The position numbers were made by a program, and so were the translations under genes. Shown piece after piece: positions 49,950-61,985 of a stretch of DNA of 64,000 nucleotides. The notes under the pieces are model-generated. The model had not been told where the DNA came from and did no database searches. It saw only the letters and a list, made by a program, of their open reading frames with translations. The DNA is from Diphasiastrum complanatum (lineage: Eukaryota > Streptophyta > Lycopodiopsida > Lycopodiales > Lycopodiaceae). Position 1 is the stretch's first letter; each line of letters starts with the position of its first letter. The stretch spans positions 31,749,683 to 31,813,682 of the forward strand of contig CM055101.1 of the NCBI GenBank assembly GCA_029204225.1. The letters run 5' to 3'.

Positions 49950-50462
49950 CAATGATTGGAAGACTTATGTTGGAAGTATTTCTAGTTCATATGATGGCTA
50001 GATCTACTCACGGTGTAGTATAGTATAGAGAGGATCGTCCACCTTTTAAGAACCTACCAAAAGCTTCAACGGAAATAGATAAACAAGGTCGGGAGCACTA
50101 AGGCTTCCCAACTAGTGCCCGGAACTGAAATATAACTAACTAAGATAACAAGCAATAAAATCCTTGCTAAGGCTTACCCAACTAGCAAGTTCACTTAATT
50201 TAACACCCAAAAGGGAGATAGAAATAATAGATTGTGGCTAACTAAATAATCAACAAATAAATACATGCCACAATACACAGCAATGAGGAGGCAAGAGGAG
50301 GCCCGAGCACCTTCCCCCAAGCTATGCACCTTCCCAAAGGGAACACAAATGAAATAGAATGATAGTCTAAAAAATAGAGAGCAAGATAGCTTAATCTCAA
50401 AAGTGTTGTGTACATGGCAAATACCTCTCCTTTTATAGCAAGGAGGGTCTTCCATAAGTATT
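49950..50462 (-). repeat. Gypsy-type LTR remnant with TATA box
   Basis: The minus strand carries GCTATAAAAGGAGAGG at about 50440-50425. Downstream of it are two copies of the LTR-end motif, CTAGTTGGGTAAGCCTTAGC and CTAGTTGGGAAGCCTTAG (about 50185 and 50117). This is the motif found on the plus strand at 16.1, 35.1, 37.0 and 38.4 kb. The edges are not sharply defined. Confidence 0.5.
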
Positions 50463-50469
50463 CACTAAA

Positions 50470-50965
50470 TTATGTCGAATTTCAAAAGGGTGAAGTCAAG
50501 TTGTTGTTCAACGTCCTCCATGTCCCAAATCTTGACCAAGAATCTGCTCTGAATTAGCAAAATTATTGATTCAGGTCGGAGGGTCGAATTCGATGCAAAC
50601 GGCTGCACCATCCTTAACAAAGCTCAAAAAATTCTAGCTTTCGGAAGAAGAAGTACCAACTTCTACAAACTCAACCACTGTTATTCTTCCAATAGTCAAG
50701 CTCTTCACACTTCTACTTTTGATTCATCTGATATGCTTTGGCATTTCAGATTAGGCCATTTGAATTTCAATAGTATTCAACAAATGTCGACTTAAAAACA
50801 AGTACAAGATCTGCCTGTTGTTAGCAAGCCAACTTCTCCATGTGAAAGCTGTATAATCAGCAAGCATGCAAGAAGTATGTTCTTTTCATACTCAGTTCAT
50901 ACTTCCAAGGTTCTGCTCGATCTTATACATAGCGATATATGTCTTTCTCAGAGAACGCGATTAGA
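50470..50965 (+). pseudogene. Ty1/copia protease-integrase fragment
   Basis: The plus strand reads LFNVLHVPNL, then FRLGHLNFNSIQQMST, a stop, then SPCESCIISKHARS and LLDLIHSDIC. This is the same family as the minus-strand copia at 18.2-20.9 kb, judging by the nearly identical LGHLNFNSIQQMST and SCIISKHARS motifs. It breaks off before the integrase catalytic core. Confidence 0.8.
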
Positions 50966-51176
50966 GGTTGAATAAATCAAACCAATATCATCATTTTTAA
51001 TCATGCCTGAATTTGATCTATGTACTAATAGAGCAGTTCTATTATGAGTAAATTATGCGTGCAAAAATATGGGTGCGAAAATTGGAAATATATGTGTGAG
51101 TGTGATAGACAATTAGATAATCAGATAAACGACTGAACTTTGACCAAAAACGAATTTTTATAATTCTGAATCTAAA
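50966..51176. other. Junction between two oppositely oriented copia relics
   Basis: AT-rich, no terminal repeats seen. Confidence 0.35.
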
Positions 51177-52415
51177 TCAATATACATTTCTTGCTGCCTT
51201 GTGGTATCTCTTACAAAGAGTACGTAACTGCGCAAGTGAGAATGTATCAGTGTAGTCAATCCCATATTTTTGTGAAAAACCTTTCGCCACCAACCTTGCT
51301 TTGTATCTGATGTTTTTTCCATCAAGACCTGTTTTGATCTTGTAGATCCACTTGCATTTGACTAGTTTTCTTCCATCAGGTACAGGTGCAAGTGTCCATA
51401 CATTGTTCTTAGACATGGATGACATTTCGTCCTCCATTGCTTGAATCCAACGATCTTTATTTGGTCTGTCAATAGCTTCTTCGAATGTCTGAGGTTTGTC
51501 TGTGAAGCCATAGCATTCATCATGACCAAACCTTATTGGTGGTTTGCTCTACCTTTCAGATCTTCTCACAGTCTGTATAGGTCTCAAATTCAAATCCGCA
51601 TCTTTAGGTTTGACCTGTTCTACTTGAATTCGATCTGGTATTTCGAGTCTTTCTCGAAATTGAACTCCCTCTGAATCACTATTGTGTCTAAATGGTAATT
51701 CCATTTCATCATCTGCTTGCTTTACTTCTGTAGATGGTAACTCATAATAATTCTTGAGAATTTCATAGCTGACTAAGTCACTGTCTGCTATGTACTTTGA
51801 CTCATCAAATTTTACATCTCGTACAGCTTTTACTTTTTCAGTTTCGGGTATGTAAACTCGATAATATGAAGAATGCAACTCAAATCCTACCAGAAAGCCT
51901 TGTTCTGTTTTTTCATCAAGTTTTTTCCTCAATTTGTCTGGTATGTGCATATAAACTGCACATCCAAATGTCCGAACATGAGCCAGATTCGACTTCGACT
52001 TCCACCATACTTCATGAGGAGTTTTATCTGGCATTCTTGATTTCAGAATTCAATTCTGAAGATAGTTTGATGTAGCTACTACTTCCGCCCATAACTCTTT
52101 TGATGCTTTTGCATGAGCCATCATACACCTGGCAGCTTCCATAAGTGTACAATTTTTTCGTTCAGCTATTCCATTGTGCTGAGGTGTGTATGATGTTGTC
52201 TTTGTATGCATAATACCTCGATCAGTATAGAAAGCTTTGAATTCGTTGGAAATGTACTCACCTCCACGATCTGTGCGAATTTGCTCTTCCAGTGGCTCAA
52301 GTATAGTGGCTTTATTAGGCCATCTCTGGCCCAACAAATTCCAAATGTGGGTAGACCACTTTTGGCTCACAAACGTGCACAAATTCTTCTTTCCCTCGAA
52401 AAATGCGAAAAGCAC
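51177..52415 (-). pseudogene. Decayed Ty1/copia integrase to RT start
   Basis: Read from 52415 downwards: integrase core end with IRTDRGGEYISNEFKAF, TTSYTPQHNGIAERKN and ELWAEVVATSNYLQN. A frameshift falls near 52050. Next come KTPHEVWWKSKSNLAHVRTF and LRKKLDEKTEQGFLVGFE, then a charged linker. A stop lies near 51545, and the RT beginning follows ([40 protein letters not shown]). It is cut just after TDTFS, before the YVDD motif. It is related to the copia at 25.4-28.05 kb and keeps the integrase-RT linker deleted there. Confidence 0.88.
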
Positions 52416-53736
52416 AAAAAGACTAGAGTTTATAAAAGAAGTCAGATGTTATCAAGGGGCTGGTTCAATAGAATCAATCGATTTTTGTTGCAACAACACG
52501 ACTTAATATTCATTAGATAAAGTTGCAGTAGTACACTGATATCAATATAGCGTGGACTTCAAATTATTGTGAAAACTGGTAAGGCAACACTAAGAGCTCA
52601 AGACATTTGTGTTGAAACTCTACTATTCTTCTACGAGTTTGATAAACTGACTACAACAAAATGCCAATAGCTTACATCAGTTGATCGCTCAAATCATGTC
52701 TTCTCTGGCTTCTCCCTATTTTTTATATAAGAAGAGCATGTCAAGTACTTGTTTCTAGATGTGGTAGATACAAGAATTCAAATACTGATTCAAATTTGTT
52801 CATTTTGTAGAAATGGTAGATGTTTGCCATGATTTGAAGTTAAGGGTCAAAAATAGCTGTTGGATCGAAATAGACACTGGGTCGAAATAAGTGTTGGATC
52901 GAAATAGACAAAGGGTAGAAACCTGTGGGGTTGAAGTAGACTTCGGTCCGATTCGACCTATTGATCCAGGCCAAGTTCAAAATAGATCTTAATTCGTAGG
53001 GTCTGAATAGATCTCGACCAAACTACATAAGATGCCTTGTAATTTTGTAGACTATTAAAAATAAAATACATTTGCATACTTGACAGGTAGAAATTTTAAC
53101 AACATTTGTTTGATAGAATGACAAACAAACTAATTCAAAAGTGTGATAACAATGGAAAACATATATATTGATTGAATGATCTAGTGAAATTAAATCGAAC
53201 TTTTATTTGATTATTGTTGGTGATGTGTTGGTGTGTCAAGCAAATTGAGAGTCTAAGGAAGCATGTGAAAAAAAGAGAGGAACTCGCATGTGCATCTAAG
53301 ACGTGGACATGTAAGCAAGAAAAAGAGATAGACATGAATATTTTGCTATTTGCTATATAAAAGTGCACATCTAAAGGATGAGATTCATGCAATAAAGTCC
53401 TTAGTAGTGAATGACAAAGCCTTTTGTTCACACATAACCTTATGATTTAAAACACTAATTTTGACATTTATTTATTTTTAAACCTCATGTACCAATTTGA
53501 AGACATAGTGTCGTCTTTTTATAAGGCAAACTATGGTCATGTTTTCCGAATGAGCATAGTTTGCACTTCCATTGTGCTAGCAATCAAACTATCAAAGTGA
53601 AACTCTTCATCATCTTATGGCTCTTCTTAAAGAATGCATCGCATGCACTCCGTGCACCATGTCAAGGAATGCAATCCTCATCATTGCTTTTCTTGGACAA
53701 ATTTTTTGCTTGTTTCTCAGCTCTAGATGCACTCCA
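52416..53736. other. Spacer, possible copia 5' region
   Basis: GTACACTGATATCAA near 52531 weakly resembles a degraded minus-strand primer site for the neighbouring copia. GGATCGAAATAGAC repeats near 52862 and 52896. No gene recognised. Confidence 0.3.
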
Positions 53737-53872
53737 TTGATATGGTGCAAGGAAAGCATGGGGTGCACTTCCTAAGTAACACCATCATGGTACCATCGCT
53801 GCATCCTTTGATATGGTGCAAGGAAAGCATGGGTGCATTTCCTAAGTAAACCATCATGGTACCATTGCTGCA
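53737..53872. repeat. 71-bp tandem duplication
   Basis: TTGATATGGTGCAAGGAAAG, CCTAAGTAA and CCATCATGGTACCAT start at 53737 and 53808. Confidence 0.85.
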
Positions 53873-54902
53873 AGAGGTGCCTCGAAGTGTTATTCGTTGA
53901 TTCTGGAGTATGCTCATTCGTTTTAGAGTGAAAGAGATAGGCACGTGCGTAATTGTCGTCTATTTTGAGTTGTCACTGCTACTGAATTTTGTTTTTTTGC
54001 TTTTCGCTTGATTTTCCTGCTCCTCCTGGTGGCTTTCATCCTGTGCGAGTCCTCCCTTACTTGCAGAGACCTCGCATCCAGAAACCCATCTCCAATTTTA
54101 TCTTTTCCAGGTCTACTTCCAGTCAAAATCCAATCTTTACCACCTCCTGGCACCTTGTTCCTATGAGTGTGTTAAGCTCTCAGACCCCCTCTTAGCTGTT
54201 TATCCCAAAAATTCATCTTTTTTCGCATGTTCATCATTCCTTCCCACTCTTTCCTGATCCAACTAATAACTCTTCTGGAACAAATCCTTTCATGATTTAA
54301 CCTCCTTCATTGCTCGCTTTTCAGAAGTTTATCCTTAGCACTCAGGAGTGTCATCTTTTCCACAAACCCTTCTTACTCTATTCTGGCTGTATGTCAGCAC
54401 CTCTTTCTTTTTGAATTTTACTCGAGCTTGTGTTGTTTGTCTACCACCTTTGTTTATGTGATCCCATTCATTGCTTTGAACTTGAAAGCTCCAATTACAC
54501 GATGAATGATTTGGTTGGTTTTCCGAAATGTTGCGAAGGTGGTAGCCAGCAGGTACAGCTCTCCCTGTGCATGTGCTGCTATGTCTTGCTAGATTAAGAA
54601 TCGTTCTTTTTTCACGGTAAGCCCTTGTTGCTTCTCTCCTTACCGATCGTGAGCGTTGCTTTTCGACCTCTGTCAGATCTTTTCTGCTTGAAGAAGCTGT
54701 TACGTCTGGCTGAAGCTTCACGACAGTGCCCTTGTTCTTGCAATGGTATGAGTAAAAGACTATACTGCAGTCGCGTAAAGCTAAACCAAGGTTGCGTTAT
54801 GTGAATGGAGCTGTTGCTGTGAGAGTCTTCGAGTGAAGGAATAAGGACTTACAAATTGCAAAATAAAAGAAATTGTATTTCTGGCAGAACTGCTGGCTGG
54901 CT
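53873..54902 (+). other. Upstream region and probable 5' leader of the PMI1-like gene
   Basis: The region should hold the promoter and 5' UTR. TTTCTGGCAG at about 54887 could be a splice acceptor just before the start codon. The minus-strand 128-codon frame at 54335-54721 has no recognised domain and is not called. Confidence 0.4.
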
Positions 54903-57662
54903 ATGGCGAGCTCAGCACGTTCAAAGGCTGGCGGAATTCCAAGGAGGGGCGAGGAAGGAGGAGGTCTGTTGGAGGAGCTGGATGCATTGAGTCAAGCACT
55001 GTACAAGAACGCCCCTATGCAATCCTCTAGAAAAGCTACATCTCTGGAGCCCCGCAGTGGAAGACCACCTCCTGCAAGAGACAGAAGGACAAGCGACGTC
55101 ATAGCCAAGCCTTCTCAGCAGCTGCCTTCTGTACCCAGCTCTGCAGTCAAGCCTCCATTGTCCCATGCAAGGCATTCCCTATCTGGGTTTAGGTCAAGTG
55201 CTTCCTCAGCAGATGAGGGGAATGGCAACAAGGGTATTAGTGAGAGGCACCGCCACTCCCATTCGCAGGCTGGGGAGAGCCATTTTCCAGAGTGGTTTGA
55301 AGACAATATGAGCTTCGGCCAAAAGCTGGAGTCTCCACTGGAGAAGAAGAGCATTTGGAACTGGAGGCCTTTGAGGGCATTGGCGCGTATTGGGCAGCAG
55401 CGCTTCAACTGCGCCTTCTCTGCACTTGTTCATGGAATTGGAGGCCTTCCTTCTCGCATGAATGGGATAAGACTGATTGTGCATTTCAAACACAAGGACA
55501 GCTCTGTGCAGACACTGCCTTCTCGAGTCTTTGGGGGCGCTGTGGAATTTGAGGAGACTCTCTATCACAGGTGTGCAGTTTTCGGATCCAGAAAGATCTC
55601 ACAGGCAATCAAATACATGCCCAAATCATTTACCCTTACTGTCGTTGCACTGGATATTGATGAATTAGAGTTGGGGAAGTACAGATTGGATCTCAGCCGT
55701 CTGCTTCCGGCAAGTATCGACGAGAAGAGTGATGAGGATAATGCCAACGCATTGACAGCAAGGTTCAAGCTCTCTGGAAAAGGTAAGGGGGGCTCTTTAC
55801 TTATTACGTTTGGTTATGAGATTTCCGTGTCAGAGAAGGAATCCAGGCAGCAACTGGGCAATACTAGTGCCAGATTTGGAAATTCACCAGCACGTCGTGC
55901 CCTGCAATCCTTCAACAGCCTGCCCAATTCACCTCATGGCAGAATTCGAAGGCGCTCCTCCGGTGTGCCTCTGTCTTCAACAGCTTCATCTGAGCCTAAT
56001 ACCGAATTGGCTGATTTTCTTGGCATGGATCATTTTAGCCTGGATGAGACATATAATCAGGAAGATATGGGTTGTATGGCAGATACGGAAAGTAAACTAG
56101 GAGTTGTTTCTGATGCAGAGCCAGGGTGGAATCCCTTCGCTGATCTACAGCCACAGCAGGAAGAATTTTCCAAGATTGATTCATTGCTTGCGCCAACTAC
56201 TCCAGGACAGTCTTCAGAATATTCTGAAAACATGAAAATCAACTGGATTCAACCGCACATTGACTTAGAAGATGAAAGTTCTGTGGATGATACCGAATCT
56301 GTCTTAGATGATCACGGAATGGAAAGGAGTCTTTTTTCAAGAGAAGTGCAGACAACTACAGTCAGAAAATCTGATGGTGCTGATGAAGTTGAATCAGAAC
56401 CCAATAACGCAGGCACCGCAGAAGCTCTCTTTGAGGGGAACTGGCAACCAAAAGAGGATTCAGACGTTTTAACTGCTTCCAAAAAGGAGTTGCAGCAAGA
56501 CTCACACACCGGGGATTCTAGTTATATAGAGCTGGGAGAATCAGATCTAACAAGGGGACAGCACATATCTGATCTGAAGAATGTTCAAGATGAAGCCCAT
56601 GAAGAAGTCAGAGAGGATAATGCCCATCTGACGAACAATGGGAGCCTGGGCTTACATTTTTCAGTGAATGGTACTGGGTACGATGCTGTCAAACCCATAT
56701 ACTCTCTAGATTCTACCAAGGATGGTGACATAAAGACCTTAGGAGGGGCGCAAAAGCCTTCAAAGGAACCAGGCTGGGAGTTGCATCCTGCATCTAGGCT
56801 GTTAGAAGTTCAAGAAAAGACACAGACACCTGAGATCGACGATGAGGCTGACTTGGTAGCTAGTGAATTTTTGCACATGCTCGAAGGAGTGCGGGGATCT
56901 GCTCTTTCCAGTTCGGATAGTGAGTCCAATTCTCCAAGAGCTATGTTGTTGAAACAATTTGAACAGGAGGCGTTGTTGGGAAGTAGCGTTGGACTCAATT
57001 TGAATCTTCCAAAAGACTCAGATCTGCATAAAGCCCCCAATGACAAGACATTACAGTTACAGGAAAAGGGATGGCAGCAGGACTATGCTGCTAGCTCAAC
57101 AAAGGAGAACAACGAGCTTGCTGCAATCATGGATGCTGCAGAGTCAGAGTTGCAAAAGGCTGCTCAGACCATGCTCAGCAAGGCTCGTGCCAAGATGCTA
57201 GAAGATGCTGAAACAGAGGCTCTTATGCAGGAATGGGGTCTACATGAAAAAGTATTTGAGAGCTCACCTCCAAACGACACAAATCACTTTGCCTTTGGAA
57301 ATCCATCAGAGAAATTGATGGAAGCTCCTTCTTTAGCTCATGGTCTTGGTTCGGTAGTTCCCACGAGAGATGGTGGGGAGCTCAGGTCTATGAGATCTAC
57401 ACACCTCCAAAGTGGCTATAGTGGTGGCCACTTGGCGATGCATGTCTCTAAGCCAGTTGTGGTGCCAGTAGAGATGGGCTCAAGTACGTTGGATATTCTC
57501 AAAAGGATGGCTGCTGCTGGCGTGGAAAACATGGCAATGCAGGCAATGCTTTCCATGCCACTGGAGGACATCGCTGGGAAATCTGTCCATCAGATAGCTT
57601 TTGAGGGACAGACTGCAGTGGAACTAATCGGTCACAGGTACTATTTCTTGGGTTCATCCTAA
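54903..57662 (+). CDS. PMI1: PMI1-like (plastid movement impaired 1) NT-C2 domain protein
   Basis: From ATG 54903 (MASSARSKAGG) the frame gives 919 codons to TAA 57660-57662. Residues 22-40 (GLLEELDALSQALYKN) match the PMI1 N-terminus. An NT-C2 (EEIG1/EHBP1-type) domain spans about 150-305: WNWRPLRALARIGQQRFNC, LIVHFKHKDSSVQTLPSRVF, FTLTVVALDIDELELGKYRL. A long acidic middle follows, then the family's conserved late segment LDILKRMAAAGVENMAMQAM, LSMPLEDIAGKSVHQIAFEG. In Arabidopsis PMI1 and PMIR1 act in light-driven chloroplast and nuclear movement through short actin filaments. CACAG/GTACT at 57636/57637 is a plausible splice donor inside the last codons. The final residues (YYFLGSS) look unlike the family and the known C-terminal part is absent, so the real gene may continue past an intron. 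Confidence 0.9.
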   Translation: MASSARSKAGGIPRRGEEGGGLLEELDALSQALYKNAPMQSSRKATSLEPRSGRPPPARDRRTSDVIAKPSQQLPSVPSSAVKPPLSHARHSLSGFRSSASSADEGNGNKGISERHRHSHSQAGESHFPEWFEDNMSFGQKLESPLEKKSIWNWRPLRALARIGQQRFNCAFSALVHGIGGLPSRMNGIRLIVHFKHKDSSVQTLPSRVFGGAVEFEETLYHRCAVFGSRKISQAIKYMPKSFTLTVVALDIDELELGKYRLDLSRLLPASIDEKSDEDNANALTARFKLSGKGKGGSLLITFGYEISVSEKESRQQLGNTSARFGNSPARRALQSFNSLPNSPHGRIRRRSSGVPLSSTASSEPNTELADFLGMDHFSLDETYNQEDMGCMADTESKLGVVSDAEPGWNPFADLQPQQEEFSKIDSLLAPTTPGQSSEYSENMKINWIQPHIDLEDESSVDDTESVLDDHGMERSLFSREVQTTTVRKSDGADEVESEPNNAGTAEALFEGNWQPKEDSDVLTASKKELQQDSHTGDSSYIELGESDLTRGQHISDLKNVQDEAHEEVREDNAHLTNNGSLGLHFSVNGTGYDAVKPIYSLDSTKDGDIKTLGGAQKPSKEPGWELHPASRLLEVQEKTQTPEIDDEADLVASEFLHMLEGVRGSALSSSDSESNSPRAMLLKQFEQEALLGSSVGLNLNLPKDSDLHKAPNDKTLQLQEKGWQQDYAASSTKENNELAAIMDAAESELQKAAQTMLSKARAKMLEDAETEALMQEWGLHEKVFESSPPNDTNHFAFGNPSEKLMEAPSLAHGLGSVVPTRDGGELRSMRSTHLQSGYSGGHLAMHVSKPVVVPVEMGSSTLDILKRMAAAGVENMAMQAMLSMPLEDIAGKSVHQIAFEGQTAVELIGHRYYFLGSS

Positions 57663-58945
57663 TGTTTGCTTTCGATTCAGTGAGCACTTAGATGTATCAT
57701 GTTAATACTAGCTGTTGAAGTATCTGAAACATTTCTTATGGGTTTTCTCATCTTTGTATTAATAAGGGTTTACTTGTTTAAGAAAATTATGAAAAAAGAT
57801 TGAAATGCTTTAGACTCTTAACGATTTTGTCTTTGTTATTTCAGCCTTTGGTATGTCAAGATGATTAAGCATAGACTCCAGAATAGTGAGAACTAAGGAG
57901 CCCACTTTGTTTCCAACCTTTTCTATTTTGTGCGAACTTTTTTCACAAATAAAGGTATTGTTGCTTTTAGTTTTCTTGTTTTGGTTTTGTTTAAGTTTAT
58001 AAATTTTTTTGGTTGGTTGTCACTTGCTTCTTGGTCAGCACTGGGTCTGCACGAGAATTTGAATTTTTTTGGAACCCAGATAGCAACTTATTTTGGGTAT
58101 TAAAGAGACATAAGTATTGCTGGTTGGCCAAGAATTTTGTTTTCTCCTTTTACATTGTCGTTTTAACCCGGATTCTTCAATATGCTAGTAAAAACATGTA
58201 TAGCTCTCCTTAGACTACTATTTAAGTATTCCACCTTCCATTCCTTTGTTTGGCCACACAACCGACTCAAGGGTGTGTTATAGACTGTTGAGAAGTTAGC
58301 TCCATCCTATCACGTTAGAAGTAATGATCAAAGGATGGCATTTTGTGTTTATAAGTTCAACTCACAACGCAGGTTAGGAGAAATAATAAATTGGCAAGCC
58401 TCAACTAAGCATGGGACCATGGCTTTTAAATAATTTCTGTTAGGTAGTCTTATTTTGAATTTGAACTCAAGGGGCCCAATGAGAAATTGACACTTCATTT
58501 CACCATGAGGGTGTTCTCATTATATATTGTACATATCCTTTGCATTCTTATGCAAATACATTTCAAGATTTCCAACTTTTGCATCCTCAAGCTCTCTCCT
58601 TTGTCCCTCTGCAATGTGAGGTGTTGTATGGGAGAATGGTATATATAGTGGCCTTGTTTTTCCATTGTGTATAGATTGGAGCTCAAGGGGAAACAAAAGC
58701 TTGTGTCGTTGCTAGTGGAGCTTTTTGTAGACTATCCAACTCTTTCTTTGTGGATGGGATGATGTGATTGGTCGTAGCAGTTAGCTTTAGTTGTGGTTGG
58801 TTGATTCTTGTATGGAATGATGAATGGGAAGTGGGATTAGGAGGTGTAAGGAAGCCTAGAGGTGTAGAATGATATACTTTGCTAGAAGCCTACAAGTTCT
58901 GTTTGGCATAAACATTGCCAGAAAATTGTAGAGATATAGCTTAAA
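57663..58945. other. 3' region or start of a long intron of the PMI1-like gene
   Basis: AATAAA at about 57950 could serve polyadenylation if the gene ends at 57662. Alternatively this is the beginning of an intron from 57637. No coding domain is recognised. Confidence 0.4.
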
Positions 58946-59303
58946 TGTAATAGATCCTAACACCACAGTAGGGCAAACACTAACTGATCCACCCAACCTT
59001 GCCTACTCCCTGATATAGAGTAAGCCCCTCCTAGCCCAGTGTGAGGACTGGTAGCATGCAACTGCCAAGTGTCGGCCACGTGTCACTGACGTGGCCGACT
59101 GCACGTCGGGACCCAACTGGGAGCCCTATCCTGCTGACAGGGTCCCTAGGCTGTGTTAGGCCCGCCATGGCTATGGACCGTGCTGGGGCACACTACTCAC
59201 ACTGTCTTGCCCTGTTGGTCGTGTACGCTGGACACGACCCTGACTGTGGTATCTGACCTATCTGTGTTCTCTAGGGTTCGGCACTGGTCACGAGCTCGTC
59301 ACA
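58946..59303 (-). repeat. 3' LTR of a gypsy element
   Basis: The plus strand begins about TGTAATAGATCC and ends GAGCTCGTCACA, directly beside a minus-strand polypurine tract. GC-rich, with GGCCACGTG/CACGTGGCC-like palindromic words near 59076-59100. The left edge is a guess. The partner LTR is not in the window. Confidence 0.5.
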
Positions 59304-59318
59304 CTCCCTCCCCCTTAA
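59304..59318 (-). promoter_or_regulatory. Polypurine tract
   Basis: The minus strand reads TTAAGGGGGAGGGAG, followed by TGTGACGAGC as the LTR start. A typical plant gypsy arrangement. Confidence 0.7.
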
Positions 59319-59428
59319 GAACCGTCTTGGTCCTCTAAGACAAAGTCTGGAAAAATCTTGCGAAGGACGCTGCCTCTTTCCCAAGTGGCATTCTCAACAG
59401 GCTGATCATTCGACAAAACCAGATATTC

Positions 59429-60402
59429 TCAGTATAGAGTATGACGAGTCTGCATCTCTCTACTATCAAGAATCTCCTCTGGTTCATGTGGAGGTTGCTG
59501 AGGATCCAATGGGAGAACTAGAACACTGTCCCCTACCAGATTTTCTGATCTAGCTAAGGCTTTTCGTAACTGACTTACATGAAAGACTGGAAAAACCTTA
59601 CTGCTGTGTGGGAGTTCTAGTTCATAGGTGACCTCGCCTAGTCTCCTACTGATGGTAAAGGGACCACAATACCTTGGAGACAACTTAGCACACACTCCTG
59701 ATTTGAGGGTTTTAGAGTCGATTGGGACTCTCAAGTAGACTTTCTCACCAGTGGAGAACTGCACATCCCGTTTGTGTGGATCTGCATAATGTCTGGCTCG
59801 ATCCTGGGACTGCCTAATGCTACGCTTAGCATGTTCTATCATCCGGTTTAGGTCCTCTAAAAAGTTTCTGGCTGCTTCAACTTTTTCTTGTTTAAACCCT
59901 ACAGCTGTGGGTGAGCATGGCTGAAAACTGTACATCAGCATAAATGGGCTGTATCCCGTAGCTGAATGTTTGGTACTGTTGTAAGCAAACTCTAATATCG
60001 AGAGATACTCCTCCCAATTAGTCTTCTTTTTGCTGACGTATGCACGAAGTATATCCTCCAGCACCTGATTTACCCTCTCTGTACGATCCAGGTGCATTAT
60101 CTAAAAGTTTATTTCATCTTGGTACCCCTGAATACCAAGATTTAAGCTACTTACCATAGTTTCCCATATTTTTTATCTTCACCCTTAGCTAATGAAACTA
60201 TGTACCTATGCTGACTAGGTACTTCTGGTAGTTTAAGCTTTTTAACCAGGGTGTAGTTGATGAAATTATGGGTTGCCCCATCATCAACCATAACTCTTAC
60301 TGACTGGTTACCAACTTTCTTAGGAGCAGTGCTTGTAGAAAACTTTTTTTCTCGACTTAGGTTTTTTTCTTTTTGTAGGCTTTTTAACAACTCTTGGGCC
60401 AA
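59429..60402 (-). pseudogene. Decayed Ty3/gypsy (chromovirus-like) protease and integrase
   Basis: The upstream part (60402-60151) contains the protease active site VMVDDGATHNFIN, then LVKKLKLPEVPSQHRYIVS. After a deletion that removes RT and RNase H, the frame at 60097-59429 carries the distal integrase: WEEYLSILEFAYNSTKHSAT, SPFMLMYSFQPCSP, and the C-terminal GPF/Y-like module (LSPRYCGPFTISRRLGEVTY, FHVSQLRKAL). It ends at a stop near 59429, just before a spacer, the polypurine tract and the LTR. DGATHNF and GPF/Y are usual in plant chromoviruses. No chromodomain is readable after the GPF/Y module. The deletion makes it non-autonomous or dead. Confidence 0.88.
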
Positions 60403-60779
60403 AAGCCTACAATTCTATATGGAGAAGGCTCAAAAAAAAAAAATTCAAGAAGGCTCAATTTTTTATACAAAGCCTTATAATACATTTATCCTTTTTAATT
60501 AGGATTTCAATTGATTCAAACTTTGGATCATTGGTCGGGAAAGCCGGCAAGTATAGGAATGGAATGAATATCTTTCTTCAAAAATTGGCTTTGTAAAAAA
60601 CTTATAGGAAGTTCTTTTTCAAAAAACAACAATCTTTTTTAATTGGACTATGAGGACATTTTGGCCCCAAGGCTAGAATTGGCTCCCATAAACTGTGCAT
60701 GGGCAATCATCAATGACATGGAGATTCTTCAAATGGATTAAAAACAACTTCTCTCAACAGGGAGTTGCATGAGGAGGTA
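60403..60779. other. Spacer between gypsy and copia remnants
   Basis: An A tract at about 60431. No domain recognised. Confidence 0.35.
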
Positions 60780-61915
60780 TAATGAAATTGCTATAGTGAT
60801 ACGAAGGAAGGAGGACCAAAAATTGAGGCTGAACAAGGCACTCTATGGCCCTAAACAAGCATCATAGGTCTTGTATGAGAGAAGAGAGCTATTCTATAAA
60901 CAAAATGGTTTCAATACATGCAAAACAAATACAAGTGTCTTTTACAAACAATGGTGATGCTATGATAGCTTTATACATCAATTATATCAATGATATCATC
61001 ATGGTTAGTGATGACACAAGGACCATGGCAAAATGCAAGCACGAATTAGAAGCTGAGTTTGAAATGACTGACATGGGAGATCTGGCCTTCTACTTGGGAA
61101 TTCATATGATAAGGGAGATTAAAAACAAAGCAATGGAGTTTGAGTCAAGAAATGTACATTGAGAACATGTTGAGGAAATACAACATGCATAAGTGCTACA
61201 TGGCAAGTACCCCCTTAGAGTTGGGTTTGAACATGGGCGCAAACATGTGCCCATTAAGTTTGAAAGAGTAACGGAAATGAAGAAGTGCCCATATCAAAAT
61301 CTCATAGGATCACGCATGTACGCCATGGTTTTTAAACATTGCAAAATTGAGTTAGTATCTTACTAATCTTGAGATCGAGCACTGGAGGGTATAGAAAAGT
61401 TTTGCGATATTTGCAAGGAACGACATCTGAAGGAATACAGCAAGTACACTAGCAGTCATGTAGAGGCGACGAGGAATGCGAACTTGTATTGGGCGAGGGA
61501 TGTCAGTGATTGTAAGTCAACCTTTGGATACATTAATATCATGGGCAATTAACTGGGCAAGTGGTAGACAAAAATCACTAGTGCTCTTTTCCATTGAGGC
61601 CGAGTTCGTAGCAATGTCCAAATAGCAAATAACTACTTATTGATCAAGAGCATGTGTGAAATTGGAATGAAAGAGGTAACTTTTGACAACCAAGGTTGTC
61701 TGTAGTTGTGTACAAATGGAGGATTACATAAAAGGAGTAAGATTATCGCCCTTCAGTCAACTTTGTCAAAGATTTGGTTTACAATGGAGAGATTACTTTT
61801 CACTGCTGCCTTACTAAGGAAATGGTCCCAGATCTGTTGACAAAAGCTTTTGGGCAAAAAAAGGTTTTAGTAGTTGAAGTGATGATGGAGATTTTGGCAA
61901 TTGATAACAATAATG
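60780..61915 (+). pseudogene. Ty1/copia RT-RNase H remnant
   Basis: The reading spreads over three frames: LRLNKALYGPKQAS, then ALYINYINDIIMVSDDTRTM, where YINDI stands in the position of the catalytic YVDD, then FEMTDMGDLAFYLGIHMIRE. RNase H follows: CPYQNLIGSRMYAM, a degraded middle (STFGYINIMGN), and at the end FHCCLTKEMVPDLLTKAFGQ, the conserved copia C-terminus. The loss of one catalytic aspartate and many stops show inactivity. A probable LTR follows at 61.99 kb. Confidence 0.85.
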
Positions 61916-61985
61916 TTTAAATTGTGAGAGGGTTTTATAGGTTGCAATTCAACCTAGATTGTCATTTTTCACTTTCATGGTTAGA

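Noticed and set aside
54335-54721. 128-codon minus-strand frame upstream of PMI1
   Set aside because: Basic and serine-rich with no domain or ordered pattern. It lies antisense in a probable promoter or leader, and chance is more likely.
54921-57687. Several antisense frames across the PMI1-like gene
   Set aside because: They are shadows of a long GC-richer coding exon and share no known family.
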